Assembly (NCBI RefSeq): GCF_002802905.1
Contig: NZ_PEBK01000012.1
Location: 1 to 63,601, forward strand
From: Bifidobacterium simiarum
GTDB lineage: Bacteria; Actinomycetota; Actinomycetes; Actinomycetales; Bifidobacteriaceae
Direction: 5' to 3'
Length of the DNA stretch: 63,601 bases
Shown here: positions 59,776 through 63,601 of the stretch, in pieces
How positions within the stretch are numbered: the first letter of the stretch is position 1
How the letters are laid out: each line of letters begins with the position of its first letter
Program-made: the position numbers and the translations under genes
Notes under the pieces: generated by a model
Database searches by the model: none
What the model was told of the DNA's origin: nothing
What the model saw: only the letters and a program-made list of their open reading frames with translations

Positions 59776-60081
59776 GCGGTTCCCTCCTTGTCATGATTGC
59801 CGCAAGGTCACACCCTGACCTTTTCCGAAATGAATACAGATCACCATTTATACGCCCTTCGGTACGAGTTATCCACAACGTCGCGTGTTGAAAACATTGG
59901 ATTTTGAATGACAATCATGTAGTTTGTGGATAACATGGGTGCAATTTGTGGATAACTTAAATCGCATAATCGTTGGAATTGCAATGATTTTCGACTATTC
60001 CCAAAGTTATCCACAATCGGCGATGTGGAAAAATGTGGATAACGTGAATAACTTGGCGGATTACCGGTACAATGCTGCGGT
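59776..60081. promoter_or_regulatory. oriC: oriC region, dnaA-rpmH part with DnaA boxes
   Basis: Boxes: TTATCCACA at 59869-59877 and 60007-60015, TTGTGGATA at 59924-59932 and 59946-59954, and TGTGGATAA at 60034-60042. The stretch 59880-60000 is AT-rich and may be the unwinding element. The dnaA promoter lies here but no clear boxes were assigned. Confidence 0.85.
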
Positions 60082-60110
60082 TTGACTCGTTCGCACGGTG
60101 TGTGTACATT
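60082..60110 (+). promoter_or_regulatory. rpmH promoter
   Basis: TTGACT (60082-60087), 17-bp spacer, TACATT (60105-60110), 62 nt upstream of the rpmH start. Confidence 0.8.
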
Positions 60111-60172
60111 AGAAAAGCTTGACTCATGAGGAGCCGTGCCTTGGCATGGCCAAAAACACCGGGAGCATAACT

Positions 60173-60307
60173 ATGAAGAGGACATTCCAGCCCAACAACC
60201 GTCGTCGTCACATGAAGCACGGCTTCCGTGCTCGTATGCGCACTCGTTCCGGCCGCGCGCTGATCAACCGTCGCCGCGCCAAGGGCCGCAAGGTTCTTTC
60301 CGCCTGA
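60173..60307 (+). CDS. rpmH: 50S ribosomal protein L34
   Basis: A 44-residue, very basic protein, [18 protein letters not shown]..., identical in pattern to bacterial L34. ATG 60173 follows GGGAGC. It lies divergent from dnaA across the origin and is first in the rpmH-rnpA-yidD-yidC-khpB transcript. Confidence 0.98.
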   Translation: MKRTFQPNNRRRHMKHGFRARMRTRSGRALINRRRAKGRKVLSA

Positions 60308-60348
60308 GAACGACCCGACGACAATACAGACGGTAATCCGGTCTTCCA

Positions 60349-60882
60349 GTGGAACGGCTGAAAAGCCACCGCGACTTCGTCACGGTGCTCAGAAAACGGA
60401 CCAAAGCATCCAGTAAGGATCTTGTGGTCCATTTTCATGTTCGCCCCGAAAACGACGATCCCGCCGCGCATGACGGCGCGCGGGACGTTCCGGGCGCCGC
60501 ACGCCGACTGGGACTGGCCGTTTCCAAGAACGTCGGCCATGCCGTCACCCGCAACTCGGTGAAGCGCAGATTCCGTGTCCTTGCACGGCAATACGAACAT
60601 CTGCTTCCCCCGAACTGCGATGTGGTGATGCGCGCGAAGCCGTCCGCGGCCAAGGCGGAATTCAGCGCTCTCGATGATCAGGTCCGTCAGACCTTCACCC
60701 GCGTCGCCGACAAGGCGGCACGATACGCGCTCAAGGCCCGCGAGGTCAGGCTCACCCAGCCGCCTCGAACCGACGTTCCCGGCCCCGACCGGATCCCGTC
60801 TGTCGATCCTTCCCAGCCCTCGGCCGATCATGCCCGGGGGAATGCCTATTCGTCGTCGGCATCCGACGACACGGGACGCTGA
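60349..60882 (+). CDS. rnpA: Ribonuclease P protein component
   Basis: A 177-residue protein starting at GTG 60349 ([21 protein letters not shown]); the ribosome-binding site is weak, so translation may depend on rpmH. The RNR signature is [28 protein letters not shown] (about 53-80). The core ends near residue 125; residues 130-177 are a Pro/Ser/Asp-rich tail longer than usual. It assists the RNase P RNA in tRNA 5' maturation. The yidD gene begins 6 nt after its stop codon. Confidence 0.95.
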   Translation: MERLKSHRDFVTVLRKRTKASSKDLVVHFHVRPENDDPAAHDGARDVPGAARRLGLAVSKNVGHAVTRNSVKRRFRVLARQYEHLLPPNCDVVMRAKPSAAKAEFSALDDQVRQTFTRVADKAARYALKAREVRLTQPPRTDVPGPDRIPSVDPSQPSADHARGNAYSSSASDDTGR

Positions 60883-60888
60883 TCTGAG

Positions 60889-61215
60889 ATGGGCGTCGTC
60901 GCACGCGGGATGACCGGGGCGATCCGCTGGTACCAGCGTCGCATCTCCCCGCTGTTCGGTCCCCGCTGCCGGTATTATCCGACCTGTTCTCACTACGCCT
61001 ATACCGCGGTCACCCGATTCGGTGCGTTTCGGGGCGGACTGCTGGCGGTGCTGCGCCTGATGCGCTGCCGCCCATGGAATCGTGGCGGCATCGACGACGT
61101 TCCCCAGCGATTCTCCGTGTTCTACCGCTTTTCCTGGTCGAAGGCCCACGAGGAGCCTCGGCTCACCCCATTACCATCCGAATCATCCACTTCCCAACCA
61201 TCTGAGGAGAATTGA
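60889..61215 (+). CDS. yidD: Membrane protein insertion efficiency factor YidD
   Basis: A 108-residue protein with the family core [60 protein letters not shown], including the three conserved cysteines. The end is a Ser/Pro/Glu-rich tail. ATG 60889 overlaps the region just after the rnpA stop; yidC starts 1 nt after its stop, so the genes are tightly coupled. Confidence 0.95.
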   Translation: MGVVARGMTGAIRWYQRRISPLFGPRCRYYPTCSHYAYTAVTRFGAFRGGLLAVLRLMRCRPWNRGGIDDVPQRFSVFYRFSWSKAHEEPRLTPLPSESSTSQPSEEN

Positions 61216-61216
61216 C

Positions 61217-62254
61217 ATGCCACAGATGAATGATCAGGTGTTCTACCTGGATCAGGCGAGCTTCTTCGCGTGGGTCTACAAGATTCTGTATCCGGTCGAA
61301 TGGCTGATGACGCAGATCGTGTTCTACTTCCACAAGGCGCTCACCTTCATCGGCTTCCAGGACGGCCCCGGCATCGCATGGGTCCTGTCGATCATGCTGC
61401 TGGTGATCTTCGTGCGTCTGTGCATCCTGCCGCTGTTCATCAAGCAGATGCACTCCATGCGCAAGATGCAGGCCCTCCAGCCCAAGATGCAGCACATCCA
61501 GGCCAAGTACAAGGGCAAGACCGACCCGGCCAGCCGCGAGGCGATGAACCGCGAGACCATGAAGCTCTATCAGGACACGGGCGCCAACCCGATGGGCTCC
61601 TGCGTGCCCGCCCTGATTCAGGGCCCCGTGTTCATGGCCATGTTCTACACCCTGACCGCGGCCCGCTACATCGCCCTCGACAACGGCTCCAAGGAGGCGT
61701 TCGGCGCGTTCAGCATCGACGTCGCCCGGCAGATCGAAGGCACCCATCTGTTCGGCGTCTCGCTGGCCGACATGTTCCCCTCGGCCGACACGCACGGCAA
61801 GGTGATCATCGGCATCTTCATCGCCCTGATGTGCTTCACCATGTTCCTGTCGCAGTACTACAACCTGCGCCGCAACCTGCCGCGCGCCTCCATGGAGGGC
61901 CCGCAGTACAACATGCAGCGGTCCATGGCGTTCGTCTTCCCGGTGATGTACATCTTCTCCGGCGTGATGTTCCCCTCCGCCGTGCTCGTCTACTGGCTGA
62001 CCAACAACCTGTGGACGCTGGGCCAGGTGATCTGGCAGGTGCATCACATGCCGACCCCCGGCTCGCCCGCGCACGAGGCCAAGGAGATCCGCGACCGCAA
62101 GAAGGAAGAGGAGCGTCGCGAGCGTCAGGGCCTGCCCTCCATCGAGGAGGAGGCGCTGGCCAAGGCCAAGGCCGCACAGGCCGAGAGGGCCGAGAAGGGC
62201 CATCAGCGTCAGCAGCCCAAGCGCAACCGCAACAAGCCGAAGAGCAAGCGGTAG
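61217..62254 (+). CDS. yidC: Membrane protein insertase YidC/Oxa1
   Basis: A 345-residue insertase; ATG 61217 follows GAGGAG. Five membrane helices: about 32-52 (preceded by FFAWVYKILYPVEWLMTQIVFYFHKAL), 55-82, 130-150, 195-220 and 245-270. The positively charged residue of the groove is in the second hydrophobic segment (IFVRLCILPLF). The cytoplasmic helical hairpin KQMHSMRKMQALQPKMQHIQAKYKG follows. The C-terminal tail (about 280-345) is highly charged, ending KRNRNKPKSKR, and probably contacts ribosomes. It inserts membrane proteins alone or with SecYEG. Confidence 0.97.
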   Translation: MPQMNDQVFYLDQASFFAWVYKILYPVEWLMTQIVFYFHKALTFIGFQDGPGIAWVLSIMLLVIFVRLCILPLFIKQMHSMRKMQALQPKMQHIQAKYKGKTDPASREAMNRETMKLYQDTGANPMGSCVPALIQGPVFMAMFYTLTAARYIALDNGSKEAFGAFSIDVARQIEGTHLFGVSLADMFPSADTHGKVIIGIFIALMCFTMFLSQYYNLRRNLPRASMEGPQYNMQRSMAFVFPVMYIFSGVMFPSAVLVYWLTNNLWTLGQVIWQVHHMPTPGSPAHEAKEIRDRKKEEERRERQGLPSIEEEALAKAKAAQAERAEKGHQRQQPKRNRNKPKSKR

Positions 62255-62444
62255 CGTTCATGGACGTCAACGGGACCGGGTCGTCGCCCGCACGAGGCCG
62301 AATGGAAGGCCTGCGCAGCGGACGGGCCCGGTCCCGCGTTTTTCCGACACCCGGTGACACCCGGTATGTGGCCGGCGGTGCCGACTACGTACCTTTATCC
62401 GTGTAAGGTAAGTCAATAGTGTGTAAGTACTGAAGGAGTTTCCC

Positions 62445-63014
62445 ATGTCTCAGGCTGATGAGAAGACGTTCGATCAGCTCAATGATGAAGCTGACATCGC
62501 CGCCGATTATCTCGAGGGGTTGCTGGACATCGTCGATTATGAGGGCGACATCGAGATGGGCGTGCGCAACAATCGCCCGGTGGTGCAGATCGTCGCCGAC
62601 GACAACACCGACATCAAGCATCTGATCGGCCGTCACGGCGAAGTGGTCGATGCGCTGCAGCAGCTGACCCGTCTGGCCGTCCAGCAGAAGACCGGCGAGC
62701 GTTCCCACCTGATCGTGGATGTGGACGGCTACCTCAAGCGCAAGCGCCAGCGCCTGCGCGATATGGCGCTGGATGCCATCGACGAGGTGCGCGAGACCGG
62801 TGAGCCGGTATCGCTTGATCCGATGAACTCCTTCGAGCGCAAGATCGTGCACGACGTGGTCCGCGAGGAGGGCATGAAGTCCCGTTCCCACGGCGAGGAG
62901 CCGAAGCGGTACGTGACGATCTACCGCAAGGCCAACCAGACCGAGGATGCCGACGACGCGGCCGCTGCGGCCGAGCCGGTCGAGACCGAGGCGATCGCCC
63001 CCGACGAGGAGTAG
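62445..63014 (+). CDS. khpB: KhpB/Jag RNA-binding protein (KH-R3H)
   Basis: A 189-residue protein; ATG 62445 follows GAAGGAG. A KH domain at about 30-105 has the G-x-x-G motif in IKHLIGRHGEVVDALQQL, then an R3H domain with RKRQRLRDMALDAIDEVRETGEPVSLDPMNSFERKIVHDVVRE and GMKSRSHGEEPKRYVTIY (about 105-160). The C-terminal tail is acidic (DADDAAAAAEPVE). Unlike many Jag proteins there is no N-terminal Jag domain. The gap to yidC is 190 bp and contains only a GC hairpin. It may bind many mRNAs; in related bacteria it affects cell division and envelope. Confidence 0.93.
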   Translation: MSQADEKTFDQLNDEADIAADYLEGLLDIVDYEGDIEMGVRNNRPVVQIVADDNTDIKHLIGRHGEVVDALQQLTRLAVQQKTGERSHLIVDVDGYLKRKRQRLRDMALDAIDEVRETGEPVSLDPMNSFERKIVHDVVREEGMKSRSHGEEPKRYVTIYRKANQTEDADDAAAAAEPVETEAIAPDEE

Positions 63015-63601
63015 TCAGGGGAAGTAAGCCTGCCGCGTGACGGGCGGATGGACGATAATCGACACACTCAGGGCCGTTCGGCCCCGGAGCCAGCGAGCTG
63101 GCTCCTAGCTTACGGTCGCTCATCGTCCATCAGCCCGTCTTTCTTTATGCCTTTTGCTCTTTGTATGCCTTCCTTGGCTTGGGGCAGTGGATGCGTTGTT
63201 TGACCACCCTCAGTCCGCCTGTCGGCGTCCAGCTCCCGCCGGCGGGAGCGGTTTTTCTTGGCTTCCCTGCGTGCTGAACCCGTTAAGCAAACGGCAGAGC
63301 CGTTTGTAGGGTTCATGCGAGCCGACAGGCGAGTGGTCCTACTGTCACCTCATCCGACCGGCTTCGCCGGCCACCTTCCCCTCGGAGGGGAAGGCACAGA
63401 GGCAGTCGATTGCCGCCGGCCACCTTCCTGATCGTTCTGCCGAACGATTCGTCGCGTCCCTTGGCGGGACGCTCCCCTCGCCTAACGACAGTCCACCGGA
63501 CTGTCGGCTGGGTTTTGCACCCCCGTTGTGGCAGCCGTCATCAACCCCCGTTGTGATACCCGGTGGGGGTATGGTTGCGTCGTGGAGGCAGGGGGTGTCG
63601 G
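63015..63601. other. khpB downstream region: hairpins and interspersed repeats
   Basis: GGAGCCAGC-GA-GCTGGCTCC (63087-63106) may end the khpB transcript. From about 63200 the interspersed repeats start: ACCACCCTCAGTCCGCCTG, GCTCCCGCCGGCGGGAGC, CACCTCATCCGACCGGCTTC and TTCCCCTCGGAGGGGAAGG, then CAGTCCACCGGACTG. Two CCCCCGTTGTG copies lie at 63520-63560. An ATG at 63572 after GGTGGGGGT could begin the next gene (MVASWRQGVS), but too little is visible. Confidence 0.7.

Noticed and set aside
63572-63601. Start of the next gene (MVASWRQGVS)
   Set aside because: Only ten codons are visible; a ribosome-binding site is plausible but no family can be recognised.

Overview
The window comes from the origin-proximal part of a bifidobacterial chromosome. 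The right end carries the block khpB/jag - yidC - yidD - rnpA - rpmH - [oriC] - dnaA - dnaN - recF - dciA(DUF721) - gyrB - gyrA - DUF3566, an order typical of Actinobacteria. The DNA is GC-rich, and the left 48 kb is dense in intracellular glycosidases, MFS sugar porters and LacI/TetR/GntR regulators, which fits Bifidobacterium (inference; species not determined). No rRNA, tRNA, CRISPR array, phage gene or transposase was found.

Left to right: (1) 1-8.2 kb, a leftward cluster that looks like a non-phosphorylative L-fucose (or L-galactose) pathway: 2-keto-3-deoxy-acid aldolase, MFS porter, lactonase, aldo/keto-reductase sugar dehydrogenase, enolase-superfamily dehydratase and a GH141-like beta-helix glycosidase. 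(2) 8.6-14.4 kb, a DeoC-like aldolase, a PfkB kinase, a RbsD/FucU-type mutarotase, a LacI regulator and a zinc alcohol dehydrogenase. The glycosidase, deoC-like and alcohol dehydrogenase promoters share one architecture (TTGACA, 17-18 bp, -10, then a TTCAACGATGAA operator just downstream), so parts 1 and 2 look like one LacI regulon. A perfect 16-bp parS site lies inside it. (3) 14.7-21.4 kb, two GH3 enzymes, a TetR regulator and cytidine deaminase. (4) 21.5-33.1 kb, a small membrane protein, a LysE exporter, GH30 + MFS, GH42, TetR and MFS + GH51. (5) 33.5-46.8 kb, a TetR regulator and then a sugar-acid locus bounded by two paralogous FadR-type GntR regulators: Ldh2-family dehydrogenase, acid-sugar dehydratase, MFS porter, transketolase, KduD/DhuD-like SDR and a DhuI-like RpiB-family isomerase. 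A lower-GC ATPase-nuclease gene with a 52-bp palindrome in front of it sits inside the locus, and a 38-residue protein gene there has its own promoter and operator. (6) 46.9-63.6 kb, an alpha/beta hydrolase and the conserved replication block.

In regions 1-5 sugars appear to be imported by MFS porters, cut inside the cell by GH141/GH3/GH30/GH42/GH51 enzymes and regulated locally by LacI, TetR or GntR proteins whose operators can be read directly. The sugar-acid locus is the best candidate for an undescribed pathway: it has a transketolase and 2-keto-3-deoxy-acid oxidoreductase/isomerase genes but no visible KDG kinase or KDPG aldolase.

Non-coding structure is unusually rich. It includes MITE-like interspersed repeats with two kinds of inverted ends (one has entered a lysE-type gene in frame), about 280 bp of direct repeat flanking a TetR-MFS-GH51 cassette, paired AGTTCACTCTTT inverted repeats at two loci, a 200-bp inverted element at 14.4 kb, and 10-11-nt G/C tracts just upstream of two regulator genes. 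Genes left of the origin on the minus strand run with the replication fork; most inducible plus-strand operons are head-on to it.
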